From Lyophyllum atratum (taxonomy: Eukaryota; Basidiomycota; Agaricomycetes; Agaricales; Lyophyllaceae): a stretch of 64,000 nucleotides of DNA. Position numbers and translations under genes: made by a program. Shown here piece by piece: positions 22,103 to 33,890 of this stretch (the first letter of the stretch is position 1; the number at the start of each line of letters is the position of its first letter). The notes under the pieces were generated by a model that worked only from the letters and a program-made list of their open reading frames with translations, was not told where the DNA came from and did no database searches. The DNA lies in NCBI GenBank assembly GCA_014905825.1, contig JACGCN010000048.1:275631-339630 (forward strand). The letters run 5' to 3'.

Positions 22103-25040
22103 ATGGACTTTTCAGCGCCGTCCCCGTCGTCCAGCTCAGACTCACGCTCATCCTACTCACCACGCCTCATGTCCTCAGACCTCGGCCTAGACCCTTCCGA
22201 TCCACTAAATCTCCTCCTGCACAACACTTCGCAATCCCACAGTGGAAATTCGTCTATGGAAGATTCCTCGCAGGAAGGCGGCAGCCCACCAGACTGGTCC
22301 CAGCTCTCGTCTCTCTGGCCAGACCAGGATTTCGGCGGCCAGGCTAAACCCTACTCTGACATGATGGACTTCAGCGAGCTGGCCTCCCTTTCCATGGACG
22401 TCGACTTTGGCAACGCAATTGCCATCGAGCCAAGCGCACTCCATTTCAACCCTATAAAATACAACAACATCAACACAAATTACTCGTACAGCCCCCATAC
22501 CCCCTCGTACAACGACGACCTACTTGCGGCCCATTTTCCTTTCACCTTCCAGCCCAACTCGCCCTCTACCTCGTCTCACCAGTCGTCACAGGGCGGCCGT
22601 AGGTTGAGCATAACGTCCTCATCGTCCGCTTCCTTATCTCCCGCTCACGAATCGACGGTACCAAGCCCTGTAACCGCCAAACGCCCCGAGTTTCCCCCCA
22701 CCTATGCAAACACTGATGATACCCCTGTGACGCTCCCTACCGATGCAGCATCCCAGCTCGCGGAACGGGTCCGCCAATCCGCCGGCGTTATGCTTGCCCT
22801 CCCCATGAATGCCCAACTCCAGGCGCACGAAAATCAACAAGCACTCCTCTCAGGTACACCATTACTATTTCTTTTCTAGAGACTTGACTAATCTACCTTT
22901 TACTATACAGCTCTCGCCACAAGAGCCCCACCACCCTACCCAAACTCCTATCCCCGCCTCCCCCGGCACATCTCCCAATCCGTCAAATCCGTCCTCCACA
23001 GTCTCCTCCGGCCGCCTCAACACCCCACCTTCCACACCCTCCCCACCCCCCATGTCCGCGCCAGCGCCAGCCCCCGCCCAAGCCCAAGCCCCAGCACGCC
23101 CGAAAACGAGCCACACTACGATCGAGCGGCGGTATCGCACGAACCTCAATGCGCGCATAACAAAGCCTGCGCATGGCCGTCCCCGCGCTGCGTGTCGTGG
23201 AGGACCGCGAGGGCGGCGCAAGAAGCGCGCGCCGAACAAGGTGCTGGTGTCCGGCGACCCCCTCAACGGAGACGTCGTCAGTGCGAACGGCGTCGGTCGA
23301 CGTCATTGACGAGCGGGGGTTCGTGGGACGGCGTAAAGGTGGCAAGGAAGTGCAGTAAAGCGAATGTGCTGGGGAAGGCGGTGGAGTATATCCGGGTGCT
23401 GAAGAAGCGGGAGGGGAGGCTGAAGGCTGAGCAGGCGGGGTTGAAGTCGTTGGTGGCGGGGCTCGTGGGTGGGCCGGCGTTGCTGAGGGAGTGGGAGAGG
23501 GAGTGGAGGGAGATGTTTGGGGGGGGAGGAGAAGGATGAGGTGGAGGGTGAGATGGAGGGTGAAGGGGATGAGGACGACTCGGAGGAGGAACAGGAGGAT
23601 GAGGATGAGGGGGGGAGGAAGAGGAAGAGGGGGAAGACGACGGCTGTTGGTTGTGGCGCCTGCGAAGCAGGAGAAGAAGGAGAAGAAGCCTGTGCAGGGG
23701 GCGGATGGTGTTGTACCGGAGAAACGCAAGCGTGGGCGCCCAAGGAAGGTCATCGCTCCCCGTCGTACCCCCCCAGTTCCCCGTTCAGGACCAGAAGATG
23801 GAGCACGAGCAAGCCCAGGGCCCCGCAGCAGTACCTCCTCGCGACATTCGCGCTCTTCTCGTTCTTCAACTCCCCTTTGACATCGTCCGCCCCACCTGCT
23901 TCCCACGTCCATACTGGGACCGTCTTGAACGGCTCTGCAAGCCACGATCGAGGGGGGAGCCACGTGGGGAGTGAGCGAGTACATGCAGATGTTCCATCTC
24001 CTCGTCTCGGTCGTCGTGCTCCTCAGCTTCGTGTCCAGCTGGGCCGGCTTCAGCTTCACACTCGGCAGGTCCCTCCGCAGTGGGTCCGTCCTCAACTTTG
24101 CCCGCGGGAACAGGAGGGAGAAACGGACGAAGAGCGACTGGGTCCGGTTGGGCGAGGAGTGTGTTTGTCGGGTATGTCGTCTAGCTTGCTCCCATTTCCC
24201 ATGGCGCAGACTGATATAACGCCGTCTCTTGTAGCATCAAGCGAAGTATCGTTGTGGTCGCGCATCCAGATATACCACCATATATCCTCCTCCCACACCA
24301 CGAGCGTCCAGGAACTTACCACAGCTGCGGTTAACGCTCTACGGTGCTGGTGGCATCCACGTCTTTGGGGGTCTCGTCAGAGCCAGGGCTCGCGCAGTCT
24401 GGCCTCTGCCAAATCTCGGGCGGGGTCACAGAGTCTCACCGGGGCAAACACATACGAGCGCATGGTTCTCGAGGAGATGACGCTTGACGCCGCCTTCGAA
24501 CGCCTCGCACCTCTCAGCGACGAGGAAAAGGCACTTACACCGATGCAGCTCCTGGCTACCTCCCTCATACGCGAGCGCATACGCTCCCACCTCGGCGTCC
24601 TATTCGTCAGGAGCGTGAACGGCGAGGAGGACGTGCAGGACAAGGGCGCGGAGGAGCGGGAGACTCTCGAGCGGGAGCGGACGATCGAAGCTGCGAAAGA
24701 GCTGGGCGGGGGTGTGGGTGAGCTTGGGCGGAGGCTGGAGCAAGTGTGGAAGGTCTCTGTCTCTGTCTCTGCCGGGCTCGAATACGCTGGGGAAGAAGAG
24801 AGTGCGGAGGGGGAGTTGTTGGTGGCGCTCGTGCTGCACCGTAGGGTGTTCCGAGCGGATGGGAATGGGGATGGTGCGTCGGCGCTGATGAGCCCGCCGG
24901 GGAAGGAGGCGGATGCGGGGATGTTGAGGAGGGCGCTGGGGAGTAGGGTGTTTGAGGAGGAGGCGGTGTTGGAGGATGCGAGGGATAGGGCGGTGGATAT
25001 GGTTGTTGAGCTGGAGAGGAGGAGTGTTGGGTTGGATTGA
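22103..25040 (+). CDS. SRE1: SREBP/Sre1-like bHLH membrane-bound transcription factor (frame-disrupted)
   Basis: Homologue of the sterol/oxygen-responsive factor that is released from the ER membrane to control sterol and hypoxia genes. The start is MDFSAPSPSSSSDSRSS, with a Ser-rich activation region of about 250 residues. The bHLH basic part is SHTTIERRYRTNLNARIT; the Tyr in ERRYR is the SREBP hallmark. Helix 1 continues SLRMAVPALRVVE, then VDVIDERGFV, DGVKVARKCSKANVL and GKAVEYIRVLKKREGRL (helix 2/zipper). An acidic/basic linker with an AT-hook-like RKRGRPRK precedes two hydrophobic segments (YLLATFALFSFFNS; MFHLLVSVVVLLSFVSSW) and a C-terminal regulatory region ending RRSVGLD. These pieces lie in different frames with at least five switches between 22,910 and 24,000 that no splice sites explain, for example acaaagcc near 23,160 and gtgggacggc near 23,330. 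Assembly error is likelier than a pseudogene. Confidence 0.82.
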
Positions 25041-25994
25041 TTACTGGGTGATGGCTTGGATATTGGTTTGTTATACGTGCGCGCGCTCTGATCCCTTGAT
25101 TTATTTTTCTGTTATTCTTGTTTGTTATACCTTACCACATTCCCAAAGTATGTAGTATGTACTGCGATCAGTTGCTTGTAGTAGATGAGGTTACGCGAAT
25201 CGGATAGAATTCGCTGCCAATGCCACCACGTGATAAGCTCTTATCCTGCCACCGCGCCGCTGCAGTTAAAGTTACGGGCCACGCAGGCGCCCACAGCCAC
25301 CTACGTCGTTATACATTCTTTTCAATCCATGTGCTGATCCTCCTTCCTTCTTCTAGAAATGTGTGCCTTGGTCCCTCTTCCTCATGCTTGTGTCGGAGGA
25401 TGCCATTCATTAACACCTCCCCAGATAGACATATCCCCTGATGATGATTACCTATGATGATCAGACTCGTACGACACCACTCGCGACTGCTACGGCCGCC
25501 TCCTTGTCTACCGATGTCCAAACGGCGAGCGGGCGCCTACCACTCCGGCGCATTATGGGGTGTCCACCCGGCGTGATCATGATCGCCTCCTCGAGAACCG
25601 CTATCCAAAAGGCGTTTCAGCCTATGATGACTCGGATGCATTGCACCCATGGGCGGTACGCCGAAGCCATCCAATACCCTGCACAGAAATAGTGAGTCCA
25701 GGAATGCGACCTATCAATCATTGTTGCGGTCCCGAGTACCCTGGTACAGCGGCTGGGTGGGTCCTGATCAACAACGAACAAAGGTGTACACACGTCCCCG
25801 GGCGGAATTGACTCGCCCAGACCTAGATTCGGACCTGTCGCGGCCCGTAAAAGCAGCGAAGACGTTTCGATCTGAGCGTCTTCTCACCCAATTGAGCTTT
25901 ATCCACTTCTTCTGCCATTGGCAGGTGCTTTGCTGCTGTTACGCCCGTACCACCACCACCACCACTACCACCCCCACTGCTACGTATTGTCGTT
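25041..25994. other. Intergenic region, no gene supported
   Basis: About 950 bp with short unsupported frames. Contains CACGTG at 25227-25232 followed directly by ATAAG (E-box plus GATA-like site), and a (CAC)n run near 25950 just upstream of the next start codon. Confidence 0.35.
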
Positions 25995-27586
25995 ATGCCG
26001 CACGTTCAGATAAACTCACCTACGGGCGCCGTCGAGCTGCACTACTGCATAGCAACGCCTACCAATCATTCCAGCTCTACTATCGATGCTCATTTACCAT
26101 GTATACTCTTCCTACACTCAGGATATGCAGGCCAGGAAATCTTCGAGAGTAAGTCTCCCTCCCAATTCCCTAAGACATGACACTCTTAGCTGACTGCGCC
26201 CGTCCGTCCACGCAGTGCAGTTCTGCGACCCCAGGCTAAGAACGCAGTTCAACCTTATTGGAGTCGACATGAGAGGATACGGCCTTACGAAGGGCACCAT
26301 CACCCAGCAGGAATACGGCCCCGCTGATTCCGCTGACGATATTCACCGATTCCTCGTGAGTACCCGGCTACCTTATCCGTCCCGACGCCCACCTTCTGTC
26401 CATTCCGCTGAGCACTCACGATTCTTCGTTTCTTTTGTGTGTTTCCAGAAAGCACTCAATCTCCCTCCCATACACATATTCGGCCTTGCGATCGGGTGTT
26501 GTGTCGGCTTGGAACTCGCGGCGAACCACCCTGATCTCGTGCTCTCCCTCACGCTTTGCTCGCCGCTTCCTGCGACCGAGGTAAGAACGGCCCTACTTAC
26601 ATCTTGCACGCCCGTTTCAGGTGGCTTCGGATGAGCAATTTTCCGATGCTGACTATCATTATGGTGCTTCCTCAGCCAGAAGACATCGCGGCCGGGCGGC
26701 TTGAGGTGTATCATTTGTGGGTGGAGGCTTTCAACCACGACGGTACCGGCCCGTCCATCGATACGGACCACAACGTGCTGAATGATTTATTACACGGCGC
26801 GCAACAGTTATGCTTCAACAACGAGAGCAACCGTTTGACTGTGGCGTGCGTAGGGCTCCTGGCGTAATTTCTTCGCTGTTCATTGATGATTACGCGTTCC
26901 ATCCATCTAGTATGTCCAACAGCGGCCTCCAGCACGCAATAATGAACCGGGCTGGCTCCCCCGCCAAGCTAAAACTATCCTACCACGCGTCCGTCGGGTG
27001 GTTCCTTACCCGGAGACCACAGTCTCGCGAGGCCCCTTGCCAAGGTGCGCTTCTTCCCCCGATGACACGCTTCTTCAGAAACTGATCCCCGTCTCCCTTC
27101 CTTGTGATTATGGACATAATCAGATCAACTGCCCAATACAGCTTATACACTGCGAGGACGATGTTGCGTACCCCCTGCGGTACGCGGAGGAACTGGAGGA
27201 GCAGCTGCGGGACGCCGGTTATCGCGGATGTTAGGCTGTGTGAAGTGTCTGGGCCCCACTATGGGAACGTCGTGAATCCACAAGCGTGAGTTGACATAAA
27301 CCAGCTTCTTCGCCGCTCGGATAGGTACCAACAGTCACTGATGATCCATGATCCTTGCCTTGCGCTTTCTTCCAGAATCAACGCGATACTTCTCGACCAC
27401 GTTCTCTCCGTGGGGAATGGCACTGGGAACGGTAACGGTAGCAGTAGCGTGCCCCGCTATCCGCCGGAGCGCGAACGACACCAGGACGAACACATCGACT
27501 GCTTGAAGATGCCCACGCCGTTTACGTCGAGACTCGCTAAATATGGATACGATCCACACGACGGCGAATCCGACTCCGATTGCTGA
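25995..27586 (+). CDS. Alpha/beta-hydrolase-fold protein, paralogue A (Ser nucleophile missing)
   Basis: The start is MPHVQINSPTGAVELHYCIA. Fold landmarks: LPCILFLHSGYAGQEIFE (strand 3 and oxyanion turn), FNLIGVDMRGYGLT, then the nucleophile elbow IHIFGLAIGCCVGLELAA, where GxSxG reads GLAIG: Ala replaces Ser. The acid region INCPIQLIHCEDDVAYPLR and the His loop EVSGPHYGNVV are present. Low-complexity GNGTGNGNGSSS and the tail GYDPHDGESDSDC end the protein. Segments around 27,010-27,060 and 27,220-27,235 change frame without convincing splice sites, so either the consensus carries indels or the gene is decaying. The closest relative in view is the paralogue at 31382-32856 on the other strand, with the same start (MPH..NSP.G), layout and acidic tail. 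Substrate unknown. Confidence 0.65.
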
Positions 27587-29142
27587 TCGTGCACCCCTGC
27601 AATTGACTGGCTCATCCATAGACATACCATGCCAGACCTGTCTATTTCCCACCTACCCCACATTGGACTTGTATATCACTCTCCTCTATGACTATCTATT
27701 CATATATCGGCTACGCATGCCCAGTGACTCTCGTTAGGCGCGGTGCTTGAGTCACTGCCGATGCTGCGTATGTATTTTTAGTATTTATAATTATAGAAAC
27801 ACCTCGCCCTGCTTTGGCCTACCCTGCGAAGAATGATACCTACCACGGCAATTTGCTCGTACCATCTACGAGTATATGAGGAATGCCTACTGTCTTGAAA
27901 TAGCATTGGCTCGATGACAGGAAGCCTAAGTCTAATGCCCATGACTTAAACAACACTTCTACGCACGGGTAGCGGCTAAGTAGAGTCATTTCATACATGA
28001 CTGAGCTGTTTATATTGCTCGTCCTAAGCTCATATTATCCTCTCATATCCCGACGCCTTGCATGTTCATGTTAACTCAATGGGTCGCGAGCGATGTCGGA
28101 GAGAGCTCGAGTACCTCTAGAGGCAAAGCCATTGCAAGTTAAGAAAAGCGTCGATGGTACGTCTCTCAAGACTCAAGTCTCAGAGTCGAAGGCGCTGTGA
28201 TGAGAAAGCAAGTCAAAAAGATAAATCAGGATCACATATAGCAGCAACTTGTTTCGATCAAGTGACCTCGGGGTTCAAATAACCTAGAGCGGTACATATG
28301 GGCCCCGCGCGCTTCCAGCTGCGCCATGCTGCTGTTAAGAACAAGTGTATAATTGTTAGATTGGAGCATGTATGCGCGGGTAGACGATGCTCGGGGTTTT
28401 GCGCGTCTGGTCCTTGAAACAGTGAGGTTGCGCTAGGCCGAGTGATAAGCTTGGATGTCTGGCGGGTCGATGTTATTCGGTTCTGGGACAGAGTAGGTGT
28501 ACCGGTTGTACTCGAGAAGTTGTTCCCGGGTGGTAGCAGCCGATCTATCAGCTCCAATTCTAGGCTCACAGTAGCGAGGACGGCGAAAAGTAAAAGAAGC
28601 TTCGGGTGGACCTTCGCAAACGTCCTGGACAACCAGGCAGAGGCTGATGGGGAATGTTAATTTCAGAATGGAAGGGGCCGATCAGGCATACAACAGAGGG
28701 AGAGATGATGCTAAAGACTGTCGCAAAATATGTCACGTAAACCTTTCGGATAGGGCGTGTCGCGTACGGGCGTATGGCTGAGAAACCCCATAAAAGATTG
28801 ACTCCCGAAAAACGACGTAGCGTCGATTTCGCGATTTCAACCATGAAAAGCCTTGGCAGGGAGAGAAGACGAATTGCGAATTCCTCTTCTCAAATAACGG
28901 TCTCTTTCCCCTAGATTTCTCATTCCTCCCTGGTAAATTGAAAGCGGAGGTTTTACCCTACATCCCGTGAGCGTGATGTCATGATTTGTGGCTTTGGCCG
29001 GAACTTGGGCATGAGATATCGCAGCCTGCACTGTTATGTGCATGCCGGGTCTCCGAGCGGAACACCTGAAATGCCTCGTTTCCCCAGCCTAGAATCCGGC
29101 ATCTAATCATCCGGAAGCTGGACATGAGGCTTGGTTTGAATA
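27587..29142. other. Intergenic region holding the initiator tRNA
   Basis: About 1.55 kb between the hydrolase and PIG-A 3' ends. Apart from the tRNA at 28239-28333 I see only short unsupported frames. Confidence 0.35.
28239..28333 (-). tRNA. Initiator tRNA-Met(CAT) with 22-nt intron
   Basis: A 95-nt gene, 73 nt when mature. The acceptor AGCAGCA/TGCTGCT has the initiator-type A1-T72 pair and discriminator A. The D stem is GCGC/GCGC. The anticodon stem CGGGG/CCCCG has three consecutive G-C pairs next to the loop. The T arm is ACTTG-ATCGAAA-CAAGT, with A54 and A60 as in eukaryotic initiators. The loop CCCATAA carries C33 instead of T33, as in vertebrate initiators. A 22-nt intron follows A37. 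All three initiator identity features agree, so this is not the elongator tRNA. Confidence 0.88.
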
Positions 29143-31046
29143 TCAGCCGGTACTTGTCTTGGACTGGGCGGTCTTCAGCCTCTTCTTCTCGGCAAGCTAG
29201 CAGGTAGAAACGCATGATGCAAGATCCGATACCGCAAAACGAAAAAAGTCATACCTGTGAAAACTTCTTGGGGTCCCAATGGACATTGACAAAGTCCAGA
29301 TCCTCACGTGGCATCCACCACTCAAGGAACAGGAAGAAGATACAATCCACAATCAGGATGATCGTATAAATGGGTCCTGCAAAGGGACCAAGCTGCATCG
29401 TCCTACCAAAAGCATACAGCTCGCCAAAGGAGCAAAGAAGGAAACTGGTCTAATGCTCACCGTTGCATACGTTCCCACAGTTCCATCTGCGGAGATTTCA
29501 TGACCGCATCATATACCTTCTCCGTCCGTGTAGTAACATCCTCCCAATTGTAAAAAGTCTTGACACGCTCATGCGCTTTTCTGCGGGTCATGCTTTCCTG
29601 CGCCAACGATGTGGATTGCCTCGGACATTGCTCGGACGACATCTGAGGATGCGCGAAGCTGGCAGTTAGATGATGATCAGAAGTTGTGTAACTTTGCAAA
29701 CGCGTACCGTCTTCGTCGGGTTCAGCGAAGCTGATCATATCATTAGGGAGGATCTCGGGTACGCCTCCGACGCGTGTGGAGACGACGTAAAGGCCTGCAC
29801 ACGCAGCTTCGAGGATGGCGATGCCGAATGATTCCGTGAGGGAGGTGTTCATAAATATGGCGCCTTGGTGGAGCACCTGATGCAGAGTTGATATGAGTCT
29901 GAAAAAAGTCCATAAGCGACACTTACAGACTGGACGTCACTGTGGCGAACGGAACCTAGGAGCTCAATTCGGTCCTGGAGAAGGTGCTTCTCCCTCATCT
30001 GTAGGAGGTCGATGAGCTTTGGCCCATCTCCACCTAGACATGATCAGTTTCAGTAAGGCTTTATCTTGGTTGGGAGGAGATGACAAACCGATTAGGAACC
30101 TAACGTTTGGGAACGCTGCACATATTCTAGGCGCCGTGGCAACGAGAAGATCGATGCCTTTGCGGTATGCAAGGCGAGAAAGGACGACAATCGTGACTGA
30201 AACCTAGTGAGAACGATGTGAAGCGTCCGGATCGCAGAGAACTCACTGATGTCGGTAGACTTTGGGGGCCCAGGCTTGAATTGATCGGCCACGAGAGCAT
30301 TGGGTATAACGTAGACATCTTCGCGGACGATCATCTTGGAAGGGGATTTAGGATCTCTTTCAAAGAGTTCACCACGAAGCACTGTATTCTCGCGTCTTCA
30401 CGCAATGCATTGAGTCCATATCGATAACTAGAAGGTGATGACGCGTACCCCGTATGGGAAACACAGATGACTGCGTCCACATTTCTAAGTGTGCCAGCAA
30501 GAAGCTTGTTGGTTAGGATACTCGCAGCGTCCTCGAATCCGAATAGACTATGGTCCGTGAAGACCGTGCGGATGCCCATTAGGTGTGAATGTAAGATTCC
30601 TTCGTGACCAATGGAAGAGAGGCTGGCATGGGCGTGGATCAGGTGTATGTGCTCCCGCAACAGAATCGTTCGGAGGTACGGCAGTGAGGTGAGGAAGTTC
30701 GGGAGAGTTGCGGAGGACGCGATGGGAAGGAAAGGGATGTAGTATACCTTGAGGGAAGGCAATAGCCAGCGTACCCCGACACGGTCTGGTGCATGACTGT
30801 GGGTTATAACAATCACCTTACAGACAAGGCTTCAGGTGGTTATTCAAGAAAACATGCCAATAAGACATACTTTGTGACCTTTCGCGATTAGCGTGGCACT
30901 CAGCATATAGATATGATTCTCCACGCCTCCAACGTTGGGATGGAAGAAATCAGATATCATACTGCAGTGCATCAGGTCTATTTAGCAGTCGCGAATCACC
31001 AAAAGAACACTCACGCGATAGATATTGGATTCATGGTTTCTGACAT
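29143..31046 (-). CDS. GPI3: GPI GlcNAc-transferase catalytic subunit (PIG-A/GPI3)
   Basis: Catalytic subunit of the ER complex that moves GlcNAc from UDP-GlcNAc to phosphatidylinositol, the first step of GPI-anchor synthesis. The start is [17 protein letters not shown] at 31046; a 12-nt shorter start (31034) is also possible. Hallmarks: [112 protein letters not shown] and the GT4 E-x7-E motif in [10 protein letters not shown]. The C-terminal exon has the membrane anchor [20 protein letters not shown], then KKFSQ and a Lys-rich end, with the stop at 29143-29145. About eight exons, all in frame. Both start and stop fit the family. Confidence 0.93.
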
Positions 31047-31381
31047 GTGGTCGGACGGGGCACGGTCGGTAGTTGTTCAAGCGCCAGGATTCATATCCCA
31101 AGGAATACTACTGAATACAGAAGTGAATGCTATCCCTTAGACTACCTCAAGCGGTCGCGACGCAGCAGGGGCACCGTGGAGGATGGATTGTGAGTACTTG
31201 ATCCCAAAATGGGTTGGAAGTCTGGACTTGGGTGCTGTTGACTTCACTTCTCAACACGTACAAACGATAATCGAATAGTCCCATCGGACCATCATGATGA
31301 AGTCCTTCAAGTTGGCATAAACGCATGATGCTCGCATATATGTACCCGTACATTCAAATATTGCCTAAAATTTAGAAAAAA

Positions 31382-32856
31382 TTACTCCGAATCCTCATCA
31401 GAGTCAGAATGGTATCCGTGTTGAGCCAGAAGCTCCCTGAAGGGTGTAATGAAAGGCGATGCCTGAGTCTTCTCTAGATCGGACATTTCCGAAGGGCCAT
31501 TGGGATCAGTGATTAAAAGAACTTGGCTACGGATAATGGGGTTGAGCCTGCAAAGTTATGTGCATGGTGAGACTACCATATGATCACCGTGAGATGTGCC
31601 AGACGTACACGTCCGGATATATCACGTTTGCAAAACGCGGCCCAGGTACTTGACAAAGCGTCACCCGTGCATTTCCTGCTTCGATTAGTTGCGCCTCGAA
31701 TTCTTGAGCATGTCTTAGGGGATACACGATGTCGTCTTCGCAATGGATGATAGTAATAGGACATCCGATCTGAATATCGATATTTGTGTGAAACCAGTTT
31801 CAAAATCAAGAAAAGGATGACCGTTACTTTGGAAAGAGTCTCAACATCGAACACCCTCCTCTGGACAAACCAGTCTATGCTTAACGTACGTGTTGACACC
31901 AACGCCGCGGGTGTCCCAGCCCAGTTTTTCGAGGCGTGCGTCTTGGCAGACATCGTTATGCTATTTTGTGAGTTGGACAGAAATACAAGTCAGACACGCT
32001 GCAATATCTGTAAGGTGGAACCCCTACGTACGCTTCGGATAACGGGGTCGAATGTCCGCTGTACATCAACTGCTGAGCACCGCGAATCAGGGTCGACATG
32101 AGCTCTGGGTCAAAATCTTCAATAGAACCGTCTTGAGCGGAGGAGTCTTTCCAGAAGTCGTAAACCTCCACGCGGCCTCCTTTCGTTTCTTCGGGCTGGT
32201 GATGACAAGGATGTGAGCATCGATTTGTCAAATATATGAAAAGATATGGGTCTGTCAATTGCAAGCCCGAACTATGCCACGCGAGCATGCGATGTTCATC
32301 GATATCATCGTGGAAGAAGATGACGCACCTCCTTTGGGGGCAATGTCGAACAGAGCGTCAATGAATCAATCAAGTCAGGGGTGCGATATAGCAAGCTCAA
32401 GGGCAATGTGAGTGCCAATGGAAACGGCATAAATATGGATCTTTCGGATGTCGAGCGCTTTCTATTTAGGGATTTGTGGTTAGTATTTGAGTTGCAGGGT
32501 AAACTTTGGACTTGCAAGAAGCAGATAGAACTCATGCGCGGCATGGATAGGCGTATATGTCTCTGGTATGAAGCCACCCGTGCTACCAAAACCACGTTGA
32601 TCGATGGCGAGGAGATTGAAGCGGGTTCGAAGTTGAGGATCGGAGAATTGGGCTAATAAAATGTCTAGTAAATACAGGCGTAGAACATAGGATAGATCGC
32701 ACCTTCGAAAACCTCCTGAGAAAAGTATTCACCGTGAACGAAGAGGATGGTGGGTAAATTTGGGGCAATATTGGGGCTAGCAGGCGACGTGGGAGTCGCG
32801 ATGTTGTAGTGGAAATTTATGTTCCCGCTCGGGCTGTTCACGTTAAGGTGGGGCAT
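31382..32856 (-). CDS. Alpha/beta-hydrolase-fold protein, paralogue B (catalytic His replaced)
   Basis: The start is MPHLNVNSPSGNINFHYNIA at 32856 and the stop is at 31382. The fold is as in paralogue A: LPTILFVHGEYFSQEVFE, FNLLAIDQRGFGST, nucleophile elbow IHIYAVSIGTHIALELA (Ser kept), GCPITIIHCEDDIVYPLRH (acid) and the loop CQVPGPRFANVI, where the position holding His in paralogue A is Arg. The tail is acidic (HSDSDEDSE). One intron appears to use a GC donor (CTT|GCAAGT). A one-base gain in a C run near 32,385 (cacccctgac) breaks the frame before LIDSLTLCSTLPPKE. It is separated from paralogue A by the tRNA and PIG-A. Substrate unknown; an enzyme without Ser-His-Asp may be non-catalytic. 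Confidence 0.68.
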
Positions 32857-33890
32857 TATAGTCGTGATAGTCGTGATTGATTGAAGGAGAGGAAGAACTG
32901 CCTGCTATTCGACAGAGAAGGTATGGCGTCGGCTCCAATGGAAAGCTCTGTATACGCAATAAAGGCCTGATCTCTCCGGTTTTGCGGGCACAGAGGAAGC
33001 TCGAGGGTATGGATGTGGACGTCACACTCGAAGTTTGCTTTATGTTCGTAGCAGTGCTGCAGGTGACGATGCGTCGGGTCTTCTAGAAGACGAATTTCCA
33101 CAAATAGCCGAATTTCAATTTCCAAAGACGAAGCGGTGCCTGTTAATGGTGCTAATTAAGGACCGCGAAGAGCACCAATAATAGGAGGTGACCAGCAAAC
33201 GGTGGGTAAAAGGGAAACGTCGGGACTGATGAGACTTGAGCAGGACACGGTTTCCAATACAGCGGAGAGTATGTTGCTTGAAGCTTGGTAGGAGAGACCT
33301 GGACGTAGACCCAGGAAAGACATGCGGCCTCGGAAACGGTACATTGAAGATCCGCGAGTGCTAGTGATAGTGATATTACCCACGGGCGGTCCCGACGAGG
33401 AGCATGTGGGGGTTCCGTGTTACGTACAAGCATCAATGCACGCTAATGCACGCTATGTATGTACGAGCGCAGGCCAACCACGCGATATTAGCGACGTCAC
33501 GGTGGACAAGCTAATTCAAAGCTAATACTGATAGGTGATCAAGACCGTTTCCTTTTGAGCTGAGGGGCGCTGACCTCAAACTTCAACGTCCTCATGAAAA
33601 ATGGGAGCCTAAAGCCTATACGCAGTTACGTTTAAGTGAGTTTTTCATAATCAAGACTTTACAAGACTTTCGTTGCAGTATTAGTGTTGCACAATGAGCT
33701 GCCATTGAATATAGGTTCAACACAAGTTTAACATCATAATGAATCGTGAGAAGAAGGGTTGACGTTGAAGGGTCATGACAACGTAAATTATTATCTGATA
33801 CACAACACAGGACCTGGACGACTACTGTATTATAGGAAAGGTTCAAGAAATAGCAGGATGTTCAGTATGTACACAAACAACGATATCAGT
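32857..33890. other. Intergenic region, no gene supported
   Basis: About 1 kb upstream of paralogue B and downstream of the WW gene. A short repeat gcacgctaatgcacgctatg lies near 33436-33455. Otherwise nothing recognised. Confidence 0.35.

Noticed and set aside
22809..23309. Reading through the bHLH in one frame (ending GVGRRH)
   Set aside because: This frame loses helix 1 after NARIT. A shift restores SLRMAVPALR, which matches SREBP helix 1, so the single frame is an artefact of an inserted base.
28258..28632. Minus-strand protein frame near 28,258-28,632
   Set aside because: It overlaps the initiator tRNA and shows no domain or splice logic.
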